From Girardinichthys multiradiatus (Eukaryota > Chordata > Actinopteri > Cyprinodontiformes > Goodeidae): DNA of 64,000 nt. Below, in pieces: positions 29,901 to 44,900 of the stretch; position 1 is the stretch's first letter, and each line of letters starts with the position of its first letter. The DNA lies in NCBI RefSeq assembly GCF_021462225.1, contig NC_061811.1:486001-550000 (forward strand). Reading direction: 5' to 3'. Made by a program: the position numbers and the translations under genes. The notes under the pieces are model-generated. The model saw only the letters and a list, made by a program, of their open reading frames with translations. It did no database searches and was not told the DNA's origin.

Positions 29901-32900
29901 GTAGGATCCTTTTTATCACCTTTACTTGACTGTGACTGTTGAACGTTAGTCCTGCAATCACTGGGATCATTCTCCTCAGGAATGATCCCAGTGATGACTG
30001 TCTGTATAAAAATATTCAAGTTTTTATACTGACAGATTCCAAGTCAGGTACACACATTAAAATTGGTCCTAACTATCAAATAGATTGAGTTTATTATTCA
30101 AATTGGATAAAAAGTTTTTCTATCTAAGGAAACCCAGCAGATTGCATCCAGTCAGTGACTTGCAGCATTCACTCCTCCTGGATGAGCATGTAGAGACAGT
30201 GGACAGTCACTGGTGTTGACTTTGCAGCAATCCCTCATACTGAGCATGCATGTAGCGACAGTGGAGAGGAAAAACTCCCTTTTAACAGGAAGAAACCTCC
30301 AGCAGAACCAGAACCAGGCTCAGTGTGAGCGGCCATCTGCCACGACCGACCGGGGGTTTGAGAGAACAGAGCAGGGACACAAAGAGAACAAAGAAGCACT
30401 GATCCAGGAGTACTTTCTATGGGAAGGAAAAGTAAATGTTAATGGATGTAGCTCCTTTAGTCGTTTCATCTAGAAAGAAAGAACAGATAAACTCTGATCC
30501 AGTTTTCAAGGTTAGAGTCTGAAAGAGAGAACATAGAGTTAGTTACAGTAGAAGCTCAGTCAGTAGCCATGTCTAGGAGAGAGAAAGGGTTAAACACTAA
30601 AAGACAGGACCATGTGGATCATCTGTAGAAGGTGAGCATTAAGTTGTTACCAGCAGAAGCTTGGATGATTCCCCTCTCCAGAAAGGTGTCACAGGTAGAC
30701 ACAGAGTCAGACCAGGTGTAGCTTCTAGGAAGAGAAAAGAGAGAGAATATAAAGTTAAAAGCTGAAATAACATCAAATAATGCAAAATTGGAGAGTAGTA
30801 TGAGAATGTAGCGAAGAGGGTGAAAGTGGTCATTATGTCCTCCAGCAGCCTAAGCCTATAGCAGCATAACTACAGAGATAGCTCAGGATAAACTAAGCCA
30901 CTCTAACTATAAGCTTTATCAAAAAGGAAAGTTTTAAGCCTAGCCTTAAAAGTAGACAGGGTGTCTGCCTCACGGACTAAAACTGGGAGCTGGTTCCACA
31001 GGAGAGGAGCCTGATAACTAAAGGATCTGCCTCCCATTCTACTTCTAGAGACTCTAGGAACCACCAGTAAACCTGCAGTCTGAGAACAAAGTGCTCTGTT
31101 AGGAACATATGGACCAATCAGATCTCTGATGTATGATGGAGCTAGATCATTAAGGGCTTTATATGTGAGGAGGAGAATTTTAAATTCTATTCTGGATTTA
31201 ACAGGGAGCCAATGAAGGGAAGCTAAAATAGGAGAAATATGATCTCTCTTTTTAATTTTCATCAGAACTCTTGCTGCAGCATTTTGAATCAGCTGAAGGC
31301 TTTTAACTGCATTTTGTGGACATCCTGATAGTAAAGAATTACAATAGTCCAGCCTTGAAGTAACAAATGCATGGACTAGTTTTTCAGCGTCACTCCTAGA
31401 CAGGATATTTCTAATATTGGCAATGTTCTGGAGATGAAAGAAGGAAATCCTAGAAACCTGTTTAATATGGGATTTAAATGACATGTCCTGGTCAAAAATA
31501 ACTTTATTATCGGAGGTCAATTTAATACCATCCAGGTTAAGTGATTAACTAAGCAGTTTCTTTTTTAAAGACTCCGGTCCAAAGACGACAACTTCTGTCT
31601 TGTCTGAATTTAGAAGCAGAAAATTTAAAGTCATCCAAGTTTTTATATCTTCAAGACATGCTTGTAGTCTATCTAACTGGTTGGGCTCATCAGGATTTAT
31701 GGATAAGTAAAGCTGAGTATTGGGTGTGGTGCTGGTGGTGTAGGGGTTGAGCACACGACCCATATATAGAGGCTACAGTCCTTGAAGTGGCCGCCCCAGG
31801 TCCGAGTCCCTGACCTGGAGACCTTTGTTGAATGTCTTCCCCTTTCTCTCCCTATTTCCTGTCTGCCTATTGTTGGAAAAATTGAAAAAATGAATGCCTC
31901 TAGTGATCAGCATAACAGTGAATCCCGTTATAAACAACATTTATTAGAGTCCCTTTGCATCTGTTCACTTTTTGCTGCATTATGACTGAAATGTGTGTTT
32001 TTGTCAGGATACCAGCAGGCTAACGTCGTGGTCCTGCCGACCAGCCTGGCTGATGACTTTGAGAGCTTCTGTTACAATAACCCGGCCCCCCTGCCTCTCC
32101 TGTACCGCAGCCAATCAGGAGAGACTTCCTGTGTTCCTGTGGCTAAAAATGCTGACATCAGGTATCATACAAACCATGAAAAACAAAATTAGGCTTTATT
32201 TCTTCTAATGCGTCTTTTCCCGTCAATATGTCAAACACAGAGCAAAAGACATCCAGGGCGTTCCCTGCTTCTTGCCCAACAACTGCTGAAGATAGACCCG
32301 TCTTCATGACCCCCCCACACACAGACACAGTAACCTGCAAGGATTAGTGGGGATAGGCGACGACCGGAAGGACGAATGGACTGAATTTTGTTACCGCTCT
32401 TCCAGTCAAAGCTCTTTACACTAGACACACATTCACCCAGGTGCAACGCGTACATATTCATACACCGATATGCAGATCAATAGATAGCTTGGGATGAAGT
32501 GCCTTGCTCAGGGGCACATTGACGTGCGGAAGGAGGCTGGAATAGACAACTAGTCTACCCTCTGATCCAGTCTACCTCCTGGGAATCTGAAAACATCTAT
32601 CCATTCTCTGTACCCACTAATCCATGCAGAGGGGTGGGGTGGGGGCTGGTGCTTATCTCCAGCAGTCAGGGTCCATCCTGGACACGTCTCCTGTCCTTCA
32701 CAGAGAGAACCCAGACAGAACCTACAGATGCACGGTTAGATGCAGCTCCACCGTGCTGCTCACCATGCAGCCCCCATAACAGCTTGATTTATCTTAAATC
32801 CCTTTTAAGACTCCCGTGAACTCTCCTGTGTCTACAGGACTGATATCGCTCAGTATTGTGTCTATGAGGAGGGTCGTCTGGTGAAGACCATCTCCAGTCT

Positions 32901-35900
32901 GCAGAGCTTCAGCAGCCAGTCTAGGTTGGTAATCAGAAGCAGGCCGACACATCTGCTGTTTACTGCTGTTTCCTGTGAACAGATGGTTTGTTTCTGCAGG
33001 ACGGGATCAGAGCAGCACAGCCCGCTGGCAGACATGGTCACTTTCTATCTCGGCTGCAGCTTCGGCTTCGAGGGCAAACTGAAGGAAGCTGGAATCCCTG
33101 TCAGGAACGTGGAGCAAGGCAAGAACATCAGCATGTACAGGGTATGACACAGATTATTTCTTATCTTGTACAAGTAGTCCATGACAGCAGATCCATCAGA
33201 TTGCTGCCCTGCAGCATCCGGGTGTGTGTTAACACTATGACAAGATGGAAAGACATCAGCAATGACCTTCGAGCAGCAGCTGTTGCTGCCCATCAACCTG
33301 GGAAGGGTTAGAAGGTCATCTCCAAACTATCTGAAGTCCATCTTCCTACAGAGAAGGTTATTTCCAGGAGGAAAACATCTCAGACAGCTGCCAGTCTTCC
33401 CAGAAGTGGACGTCCAGCAAATTCAGCCCAAGGTCAGAACATGAAGCTCATAGAAATGACCAAAAAGCCAAAGCCCATGACAGACTCTAATGTCCTCAGT
33501 TAGCAGATTAAAGGTTAAAGGTCATGACACGGAACCAGTACGGCTGTTTGGAAGAGTTGAAGGAGAAAGCTCTAAAAAACAAGATGGCAGCAGGACATAG
33601 GTTAGCAAAGCTGCATCTGGATGAAAGACAAGACTTCTAGGACAATGTCCTCTGGACAGATGAGACCAAATTGGAGATGTTTGGTGCTGATGGACAGAAC
33701 CATGATGCAGGAAACCAAACACAGCAGATCAGTACAAACACCTACCATCTGTCAAGCATGAAGGTGGAGAGATGGTGATGTGGGCTTGTTCTGCAGCCTC
33801 ATAACATGGACACCTTGCTGTCATTGAATGGACCATGATCTCCTCCGAATGTGAGTCCATCTGTTCAACAGCTGAAGCTTGTTCCAAATTGAGTCATCAG
33901 CAGAACAGTGATCCAAACACAGCAGCAGATGGCCTACTCAAAGTCCAGACCTCAACTTGATTGATATGCTGTGGTGGGACCTTCAAAGAGCTGAAGTTAC
34001 CTCACTGAACTAAAGCAAGTTCCTCCAGAATGTTGTGAGAGACAGACCCACTGCTGAGAGTTCCTGCTGCTGCAGGTGTTGGATCATAGGGTGTACTTAG
34101 ATTTTCTTCCTTAATGCATGATGCTATTCAGGTGGTGTGTGTTTCACAGACTGCAGTTGGATGTGTTCCCAGAGGAGTGTTCAGTTGCCCCCTGGTGGTC
34201 ACCATGCGCCCAGTCCCAGCTGGGTTCCTGGATGCAGTGGTGGAGGTTACTCATCAGAACCCACTTGCACATGGAGCTCCTGTTCATGTAGGAGACCCAG
34301 GTACCCAAACACAACAAGCTGGACTCACTGGGACCTGAAAACATCTGGCTGCAGCTTATTAATGTTGATTTGTGTGCAGCTCTCCTGGGGATAAAGGAAC
34401 TGTCCAAGCCGGACTATGGGGACCCAGTGGAGTTTCAGCCTGGTGATGTTCCTGTCTTCTGGGCCTGTGGAGTGACTTCTGTAGAGGCAATTCTCAGCAG
34501 CAGTGAGTGATGTGACTGACAAGCTACATATGTGGGGAGCCATCACATAATCATGACTGATGTTTGTTATGGATGTTTCAGAACCGGCCCTGGCATTCAG
34601 TCACTCGCCTGGCTGCATGTTCCTGACCGACATCCCAGACTCTCCTTCTCCGTCCAACAACATGAACCCAGATCTCAAGCTGACCCCACTCTGCTTCCAG
34701 GTGACCCAGAATCCATTACTGTACAGCCTGGTGTCCAAGGCAGCGGCGGGAAAGATCCGACAGCTGGAGCAGATCATCGGAGACGACCCAGGTAAACACT
34801 CAGTGGAAATCTGCACTCCTGATGAAATGGCAGATTGCTGGAACCCTCATAAAACATCTCAACATTTCCCACCTTAAATGTGACGTTATGCCAAACTTGT
34901 TAAACAGTTTGGTTCTTTCAGTCCAGAACACATCCTCCCATCAGATTCTGGATGTTTTCTTTAGAGGAACAGCTGCGTTATAACCCTTCTCCGTAGTCCA
35001 GACACATGGAGCATACATCAGATCGATGTCACATGTAGAACATAACCAGAACTGGTTGGAGATTCCTGCCCTTCCTTCAGTCTCCCTGACTGGTTTCTGT
35101 CTCGTTTTTTCCAGGACAAACGTCCAGTGTCTCTAAAGTCTTCGTTGTATCATGATCTGTGTAACACTGTGGATTTTCTTCTGGGCCTTTCCTTTTGATA
35201 GACACCTTTGTCCAGTGAGATTATTCTGATCCTTTGGAGCATCAAGAACATCTCAGTAGAGCAGCTGAATTTTATGTCAGACTAACTGGGTTCTCTGTAG
35301 CTGAAGGCAGGTGCTCTTTTAACATCAGTTTAAAGGTAGGTGACCACCTTGCTGCAGCTTTTTATTACTGATCTTCTGATAGATGTTCCTAAACAGCAGA
35401 TGCGTGTGGAGAAATTGACCCAGCGGTACCAAAGTAAAGTGACGTTGGTGGTTAGCTGTGATGAATGTTCTTCCTACAGCAGCATCAGTGATAGGTTCTC
35501 CGTCTGTGTCTGCAGGTCAGAGAGGCATCAGAAATTTGTTTGCTCAGGATGAACTCCTGCGCTCCTGCCTGGCGCTCTCCCACGCCTCCTCCGTTGCCAT
35601 AACAACCGGATTCCCCACACACTACATGCACAGGTATGCTGCACACCTGTCACGCTGTACGTGTCACGACGTACTGAGCCCACAGTGAGAGGATGTCACA
35701 CAGCCGGTGCAGACTGCATGAGCAGAAGCAGGAGGAGCTGCAGCAGTGTGGTCCACACAGAAACCCTGACAGGATAAGATCTTCAGTTGCTGCACATTTA
35801 TAGGGATAATGAACATTAAGCTGCTTTTGGTGCTGCTGTCTGCTCCTGCTCTGCAGACTGATTCCATGCCAGCTGGCACCTCTTTCTGTTTAAGCTTGCA

Positions 35901-38900
35901 TTTGTCCTCAAGAGAAGTCCTCTGTGCATTCTGGTAGAGGTCCATAGAGGACCCGTTTACAGCTAGTCAAAGTTCTGATTATTAATGTCTGCATGGGAAG
36001 CCATGGAAACCTTAACAGGGTTTGGATCCAGAATAAACCCAGTAGCAGGTTCCTTCTAACAGTTATACTCATTTTAATTATAGTAATAAATATCAGCTCT
36101 TGATCGTTGCAGGATGTCAACAACTTGTTTTTAGTTTGAGATTTAAACACCTGAAAAACCTTCAGAGAGAGAAGCTTCTTGTCTCCATCTTCCATCTCCA
36201 ACATCAGTCTGAAGAAGGTGTGTCTTGCTCCTCACTGTCAGCTGTGAGACATTTGAAGGGTTTCTTTCACGGTTAGCCCATTTCAGGTTACCCCACAGAA
36301 CCTCAATGAGATTAAGATCTGGCCTTTGACTACGCCATTCCAGGACTTTCCATTTTTTAATTCCCAGCCAGTACTTGGTGGACTCCCTGGTCTGTTTTGG
36401 GTCATCATGTTGCAGGGTCCAGTTCTATTTCATGCTTGTTTTTTTAGAGGTGGTCTCATATTTCCCTCAAACACCCTCTGATGGGCAAGAGAGATAACGG
36501 TGGATTTTGTGATGGTGAGCTGACCAGGTCCTGTTGCAGCAGAACATCTCCAAATCATGACACTTCCACCTCTATGCTTCACAGCTGGAAGCTGTTTGGT
36601 TGGTCTAAATATGTTAACTCTTCTGTTTGCCAAGTAATTCATCTCATCTGTCCAAAGAACTTTATTCCAGATGTTCTGGTCTTTGTCCCCATTCTTTCTG
36701 GCCAACTTCAGTCTGTCCTTCATTTTTGTTCTTGGAGAGCAAAGGTTCAGACTCTTTAGAGACCTCTTTAACTCCCTGACCAGAGCCATGAGCTGTTCCA
36801 ATCTTCTTATTTTATGATTATTTTAAAGGTCTTCTCGTTAGCTTTAAAGCTTATTTATATTACCTGAATGTTTCAGTATTAAGTATCCAAGTATTTAAAT
36901 ATGACAGAAAACACAAACTGACTTCTTCAAATGGCTGTATTCACTTACTATCCAACAACTAGGATCACCTCGGTAGGGGTGTGGCCTCAGGTGTCATCTC
37001 TGTTTTCTGTTTAGTCCTCCCGATGAGACTGATGGTCCACCTGGAGCCATCGCCATAGCAACCATGTTGCTGTCTCTAGGGAAACAGGTGACTTTGTTGA
37101 CGGACAGCAGAGCGGTGGAGATGAATCGAGCTCTGGTGGAAGAAGCAGTGAGGACAGGTGAAGTTTTGTTTCCTTGACTGATCATCTATCCCACAGAGGC
37201 TGAATGTGACATTTACTCTGTGACTGTCCAGCAGGAGTCCTCAAAGCTGCCATCCCATTGGTCACCTTTGAAGACCGAGGCGCTGACTCTGCACTGCACT
37301 TCCTTTGTGCTCATGGAGACCCCAGCAAGCCCAGGTCAGATGATAAATGTGCCGACCCTGTGCAGACATCAAACACCTCAACACTGTCAGTCCTCACATC
37401 TCTGCCATGCTGACGCAGAATTAAACTCAGTTGACTCTAGAGTACTTTGGTATGTAGAGAAGTTCATGGCCCAAACCATCGTCCCTCCACCTCCGTGCTG
37501 ACAGTTAGTATGAGGTGTTTGGTCTCCAGGCCTGTTTTTATTGAGTTTCTCGCTAATCCCAAAATTCCTTATTTGAATCAATAACTTGATGACGAAGATG
37601 ATTTAAAGGGTGAAAATTAAATGTTCTCCTTTTTCATTGTCTGATGAGCTAACCCCTCCCTCCTACTTCCCCATGTCTAAAGGGATTGCTCAATCCAGCT
37701 CTCAATCCAACAGGTCCGGACTTCCCTAAACCTGAAAGATCTTACTAAGCAGGTTAACTGAAAGTTTTGTTTAAGCTGGTGTCGGGAAATGACTCACCTA
37801 GCCTCTGACAGCCTTCATCCAAAAGTCTCACCCTTCTTCAACTGGAGGTCCGGGCGACCAAGTAGCCTCTCACAGTCATCCACACCTTCAACAGTCACTT
37901 TTGTTCACAGCTGCTCATTCCCTAATTTTACAACTGGCTCTTGGTATATGGGTTAGGTTAATTTTAGTAGCTCAGCATGAGCCCCAAGGGTGCTGTTTTA
38001 ACAAACTTGGCCAAGGCAACCTATAAAAACCTCCTAAAATATCTTAGAACCAGGCAACAAGACTTTTTACCACCAATGAAAAACCAAACAAATACGGTGA
38101 CTCAAATAATTGAATGTCCACGAATTAACTAGAATTTTATCTGCTTTCTTTAATTAGTAACACTTTTGCAGGGGTCAGTAACAGCTTAAATTCAGCAACA
38201 CAAAATAATTTCAATAATAGAAATGAATCAATCAACTCAACCTGTCTTTGAAGATGGAGGCTCATCCATGCACCTGATGGAGATGTTTCTTCTGGTAACA
38301 ACGAGTGGTTTCTTGAAGGGAATACGACTTAATCTTCAGTTTTCTTCCTTTAAGTGGCAGGAACTGATGCTCCAGGCTTCGATGGTTAAACAGGATCTTT
38401 GTTGTTATATGTCTCAGAAGACAGTAGTTTCTAGAGGCTGAAGAGTTGAAGGAAACCCGGAGACATAAATGAGGTTGAATCAGGACTTCCAGAAGCCTGA
38501 AACTTAGAGCAATCAGCTGTTCACTGATCAAGTTCACTTCTGTTGTCTGGATAAAAAGGCTTTAGATGAAATCAGATTCTTAATTTTGAGGTACAGTCCT
38601 TCTAAGGCAAACGGGTTGATCCTCTTTTTTAATGCAGTTGATCAGTTGGGCTGTGTCTCTGTTCCTTTCCCATCTAAGCTTATTTTCTCCGTCAGAACTT
38701 GTTCGCTGGTCTTCTGCGAGGAAACAACCCCGTTTCTGCTCTCAGCATTGATTTTATAGCGCTTGATGCTTTCACCGGTCAGGCCCTTATTAGGTTTCTT
38801 AGTTATTGCGCAACCTATTCAGCTCAGCTTCTTGATTATTGCTCAATACTTTAGTCATGGTCATTGTGACCTACTGATTCTGCTTCTTAGCCTTGGAGAT

Positions 38901-41900
38901 GCCAAAAATAGCCACGCTGGTCTGTAGTCGCATCCTCCCGTCGCTGTCAGCATGCAGCTGGCTCTCGTCACTCCTTGTCATCCTCCAGTTCTCTCCCTAA
39001 TCTGCTCAGTTTTAAACTTTACACAGTATTACATGTTTCATTCTTCAGCTTTCAGCATTCACTTTAAAACACAATTACAAAACCATCACTTCATTCTTTT
39101 TATTCAAGCTTTACAAATGATTAATGTTATATTTCTTTCATATATAGCTGATTGAAAATGTCAAACCTTAATGTTTTTTCCTCTAATTCTCAGTTCTTAA
39201 CCACATTTCAATCATACATCTTTTCACTTGTTAATCAAAGATTACTAATTTTATTCAATACATGTGAAAGAATATAAAATCATCATACATCATTTCTTTG
39301 GATATACTTGTTAATATTTTTGCAACAGATAAGACAGATAATATGTGGCTCCACACAGGCCTCTCCAGTCTCTCAGCTCCAGAATATAAGAACATGTTTG
39401 TTTCACTCCTCACTGCTTCAACTGTGTGTTTTAATCATTATTGCATGGATTACACATAAGGATATAAGGATATTTATTGTAACTTTTATGAAGTTAACTG
39501 TGAGCAGTTACTAAATGTTGCATGGATTACATGGAAAGATCTCACCTTATTTTGACACCTTGTTCTGTTGCTTCTTACCAGATTTGACCACCTGGTGGCA
39601 ATAGAACGTAGCGGTCGGGCTCAGGATGGAAACTATTACAACATGAGAGGAGTGAACATCAAACATTTGGTGGATCCAATAGATGACCTCTTCATTGCTG
39701 CTCAGTCTATTCCTGGAGTTACAACCACAGGTGAATAAGGATGTGTAACTCTGACAGAAGTACTGTTCCCAGTTGGTTCTCAGCTGGTTCCCACTACAGT
39801 GAGCAGAGCTGTAACTGCTGCAGCAGTGAAGACGCTGCAGGATGATTGCTGTGACAGCAGAGGGAGCTGTGAACCTGTAGTCCAGCTGGAAACTGGTATT
39901 ACTGCAGGTGTTTGTTTCTGCTGCTGAACTCAAGCTGCTCAGTAAGATTTACTGATAATATGATGATGCACTGTCTCAGTTGAATATGATAAACATGGCT
40001 GGAGTGCTGATTGGATAGTTGAATCAAGAGCTCAGGAAACGTTTCATGTATCAGGAGGTGCTTTGGTTGAACTATTAGAACATGAGCACGGAGTGGTGCG
40101 GAAAGTTGTAAGTAACGTTCTCTGGATGTGATCTGTGTGTCCCTGCAGGAATCGGGGATGGTGGGAACGAGTTGGGAATGGGTAAAGTGAAGGAGAAGGT
40201 GAAGAGCCTGATGCCTAAAGGAGATCTGATAGCCTGTGATGTTGCTGCTGACTCTGCGGTTACTGCAGGTAAGGATGCTCTGAGAAGGAGCAGAGATCCT
40301 TTGAACATGGCTGAAGGACAGCAGGAACATTCACCTTCATGTATTCTGGGTGAAGATATGGAGTCCTGAAGTGAAAGTGTGTCAGAAAGAGGAACCTTTA
40401 GGAGGAGGGAATGATTCAGTCTGTTGTGTCTCAGTGATGCAAAACTTTACTGAAGGAAAGATTCAGTTGAACTAACATTCATCTTTCTAATACCAGAGAC
40501 AGCTTTCTAATTCCATTATATCCTGCCCTGTCCATCCATCCTTCATTTCCATTCAATTCAGTTTATTTATACAGCGCCAATTCACAACATATCGTCTCAG
40601 GTTACTTCACAAAGTCAATTCAATCGAATCATACAGATTTCAAGTCAGACATTCCAGTTAATCCTAACCATTAAACAGTTCAGTCAGATTCAGTTATTTA
40701 TTCAAATTGGATAAAATGTTTTTCTATCTAAGGAAACCCAGCAGATTGCATCCAGTCAGTGACTTGCAGCATTCACTCCTCCTGGATGAGCATGTAGAGA
40801 CAGTGGACAGTCACTGGTGTTGACTTTGCAGCAATCCCTCATACTGAGCATGCATGTAGCGACAGTGGAGAGGAAAAACTCCCTTTTAACAGGAAGAAAC
40901 CTCCAGCAGAACCAGAACCAGGCTCAGTGTGAGCGGCCATCTGCCACGACCGACTGGAGGTTTGAGAGAACAGAGCAGAGACACAAAGAGAACAAAGAAG
41001 CACTGATCCAGGAGTACTTTCTATGGGAAGGAAAGGTAAATGTTAATGGATGTAGCTCCTTTAGTCGTTTCATCTAGAAAGAAAGAACAGATAAACTCTG
41101 AGCCAGTTTTCAAGGTTAGAGTCTGAAAGAGAGCACATAGAGTTAGTTACAGTAGAAGCTCAGTCAGTAGCCATGTCTAGGAGAGAGAAAGGGTTAAACA
41201 CTAAAAGACAGGACCATGTGGATCATCTGTAGAAGGTGAGCATTAAGTTGTTACCAGCAGAAGCTTGGATGATTCCCCTCTCCAGAAAGGTGTCACAGGT
41301 AGACACAGAGTCAGACCAGGTGTAGCTTCTAGGAAGAGAAAAGAGAGAACAAAGTTAAAAGCTGAAATAACAGCAAATAATGCAAAATTGGAGAGTAGTA
41401 TGAGAATGTAGCGAAGAGAGTGAAAGTGGTCATTATGTCCTCCAGCAGCCTAAGCCTATAGCAGCATAACTACAGAGATAACTCAGGATAAACTAAGCCA
41501 CTCTAACTATAAGCTTTATCAAAAAAGAAAGTTTTAAGCCTAGCCTTAAAGGTAGTGTAGGGATTATGATTATTGATTAATTAATATTTATAAAAAATCA
41601 TAATTAAAGATCATAATTCAGGAAGATGTCTATGAAGATCAAACCAGTAGTTTTATGGACAAAATGTGTAATTTGGGTTAAATGGAAAGAAATCCTCCTG
41701 TCGTGTTGATGTCTCGATCGCAGCGATCAGCTGATAAACTATTAGGCCACGCCCCTTTAGCCACAACCAGTTGATCGCCCCAAATCTTGATAAAGGGTCA
41801 TAAACTCTGAGGCGGGAACCCAGTGGAAAATCTCCAGTAATAAAACTGGAACAAAGAGAGGTCGGACGAGGCCCAGACCGCAGTTGCTGGGAATGAAAAA

Positions 41901-44900
41901 CTTTTTAAAGTCCAACTTCTAACTTCTGGCTGATTCGAGATCAGCGGGACAAACATGAACCACGCAGCAGCAAATCAAAACACAGCTCAGCATAAAATAC
42001 TTCCATCAGTATTGCAACAAGTTAATACCTGAGATGAACTACAGGTGATCCTACATCACCTTAACTGCCTCATCCTGACCAGACTTCTAGAGTGTATTCA
42101 CACCAGGAAAGTCCTTTGGTCCGCTTGTTTGGACCGGACCAAAAACGAACTTTATTTTTTTCATTTGGTGCGGTTTGTTTTCACATTGTACTTTTTGCAA
42201 GTGAACTATTACTGGTAAACAAAGCCACGTGGGTGACGATCATGGCTCCCATTGGACAGAAATGATGGGGGCGGGACAGAGCACAGACCCGGAAATGGAG
42301 GAAAACATCTGTAGACGTTCAGCTCCTCTGTTCTGCATATTTATGCCGTTATTACAGCTGCAATATTATTGTGAGGCTGAAGAGCAGCTCATTAAACACA
42401 GACTTTGAGACGTTTCATTTATAATGTTGGAACAGCGTTGGAGAACGCGTGCTGAACGCTGACGTTCTCTACGTGCTGAACGCTGACGTTCTCTACGTGC
42501 TGAACGCTGACGTTCTCTACGTGCTGAACGCAGACGTTCTCTACGTGATGAACGCAGACGTTCTCTACGTGCTGAACGCTGACGTTCTCTACGTGATGAA
42601 GGCAGACGTTCTCTACGTGCTGAACGCAGACGTTCTCTACGTGATGAACGCAGACGTTCTCTACGTGATGAACGCAGACGTTCTCTACGTGCTGAACGCA
42701 GACGTTCTCTACGTGATGAACGCAGACGTTCTCTACGTGATGCACGCAGACGTTCTCTACGTGCTGAACGCTGACGTTCTCTACGTGCTGAACGCTGACG
42801 TTCTCTACGTGATGAACGCAGACGTTCTCTACGTGATGAACGCAGACGTTCTCTACGTGATGAACTCAGACGTTCTCTACGTGCTGAACGCAGACGTTCT
42901 CTACGTGATGAACGCAGACGTTCTCTACGTGCTGAACGCTGACGTTCTCTACGTGATGAACGCAGACGTTCTCTACGTGATGAACGCAGACGTTCTCTAC
43001 GTGATGAACGCAGACGTTCTCTACGTGATGAACGCAGACGTTCTCTACGTGATGAACGCAGGCGTTGTCTACGTGCTGAACGCTGACGTTCTCTACGTGA
43101 TGAACGCAGACGTTCTCTACGTGCTGAACGCAGACGTTCTCTACGTGATGAACGCAGACGTTCTCTACGTGATGAACGCAGACGTTCTCTACGTGATGAA
43201 CGCAGACGTTCTCTACGTGCTGAACGCTGACGTTCTCTACGTGATGAACGCAGACGTTCTCTACGTGCTGAACGCAGACGTTCTCTACGTGCTGAACGCC
43301 GACGTTCTCTACGTGCTGAACGCAGACGTTCTCTACGTGCTGAACGCCGACGTTCTCTACGTGCTGAACGCCGACGTTCTCTACGTGATGAACGCCGACG
43401 TTCTCTACGTGATGAACGCCGACGTTCTCTACGTGATGAACGCAGACGTTCTCTACGTGCTGAACGCAGACGTTCTCTACGTGATGAACGCAGACGTTCT
43501 CTACGTGCTGAACGCAGACGTTCTCTACGTGCTGAACGCCGACGTTCTCTACGTGCTGAACGCAGACGTTCTCTACGTGCTGAACGCAGACGTTCTCTAC
43601 GTGCTGAACGCTGACGTTCTCTACGTGCTGAACGCAGACGTTCTCTACGTGATGAACGCCGACGTTCTCTACGTGCTGAACGCCGACGTTCTCTACGTGC
43701 TGAACGCCGACGTTCTCTACGTGCTGAACGCAGACGTTCTCTACGTGCTGAACGCAGACGTTCTCTACGTGATGAACGCCGACGTTCTCTACATGCTGAA
43801 CGCCGACGTTCTCTACGTGATGAACGCCGACGTTCTCTACGTGCAACAAGCTGGTAGCGTTGCTAAGCAACACACAGCTATCAAGTAGGATTACCTTACA
43901 ACACACACCTTTGCTACCGGCTACGGTGGCTTTTTAGGTCCAAAGAGACGTACGCTTTTTCTAGTTGGTTCGGATCGGGGCCGGTTTGTATTCAGACCAT
44001 AAGCGAACCGCACCAGAGTCCGTTTGGAAGTGGACCGAGACCACCTGAAAAAGTCGGTCTCGGTCCGGTTGTTTGGTCCGGAGGGAATTGAACTCTGGTC
44101 CATTTAAAGCAGATCAAAAGTGGCAAGTGTGAATACACCCCTAAATGTACCTTTCCAATTTAATATAAAAAGAACGAAATTACGCTGATGTTGATTTCTT
44201 CTCTCCACCGGTTGGGTCAGGTTTGAAGAAAAACGGTAAACTTCTCATCCGTCCAGGAGGGGAAAATATGAAGAAACGTTTAGTCGACTGAATCAACAAG
44301 GAGGAATGGATCGATTTCTAATAAAAAAGGGACACAAAACAGATGGACAGAGCCACAGTGTTGTAAAGAACACAGACGATAACGATTCAGAGGATGAAGA
44401 ACATGAAGAACATGAAATTCAACACGAAGATGACGCAGGAGAGGGGACGAGCAGCCAGGTGCACATCCACAATAAAAAGCGAAAAGTACGTAGAATACAA
44501 GACGAGCACAGAACATTTCAGGACAAATGGACAGACAAATTTTTATTTGTTCTTCACGGCAAGAATCCACTATGTTTAATATGCAAACTAACCCGTTCTG
44601 GTTTCAAACGAAGTAACTTAGAGCCGCATTTCAATACCACGCATCAAAAATTGAATGAAAGTTATCCACCTGGCAGCAAACTCAAAAAGAGAAAAATAAC
44701 AGCTTACCGAATCGCTTCAGGAACAACAAAACCTCCACAGGACAACTTCTACAGCAGAACGTTTAACAGAGGCCTCTTTTGAGATTGCATGGATTTTGGC
44801 AAGAGCTAAAAAGCCATTCTCGGACTCTGAGATAGCGAAAGACTGCTTATTAGCCTTAGCAGAAATAATGTTTGCAGACTTTGACAACAAGGATGCAATT

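Noticed and set aside
29957..29995. microRNA precursor
   Set aside because: A 16-bp perfect stem is too short, and no extended imperfect stem surrounds it.
42446..43843. CRISPR array
   Set aside because: Head-to-tail 24-bp units without spacers, in a vertebrate genome.
42449..43906. Open frames of 479 codons (plus) and 346 codons (minus) in the minisatellite
   Set aside because: The 24-bp unit is a multiple of three without stops, so both strands stay open by arithmetic. No start context, splice sites or non-repetitive protein part.
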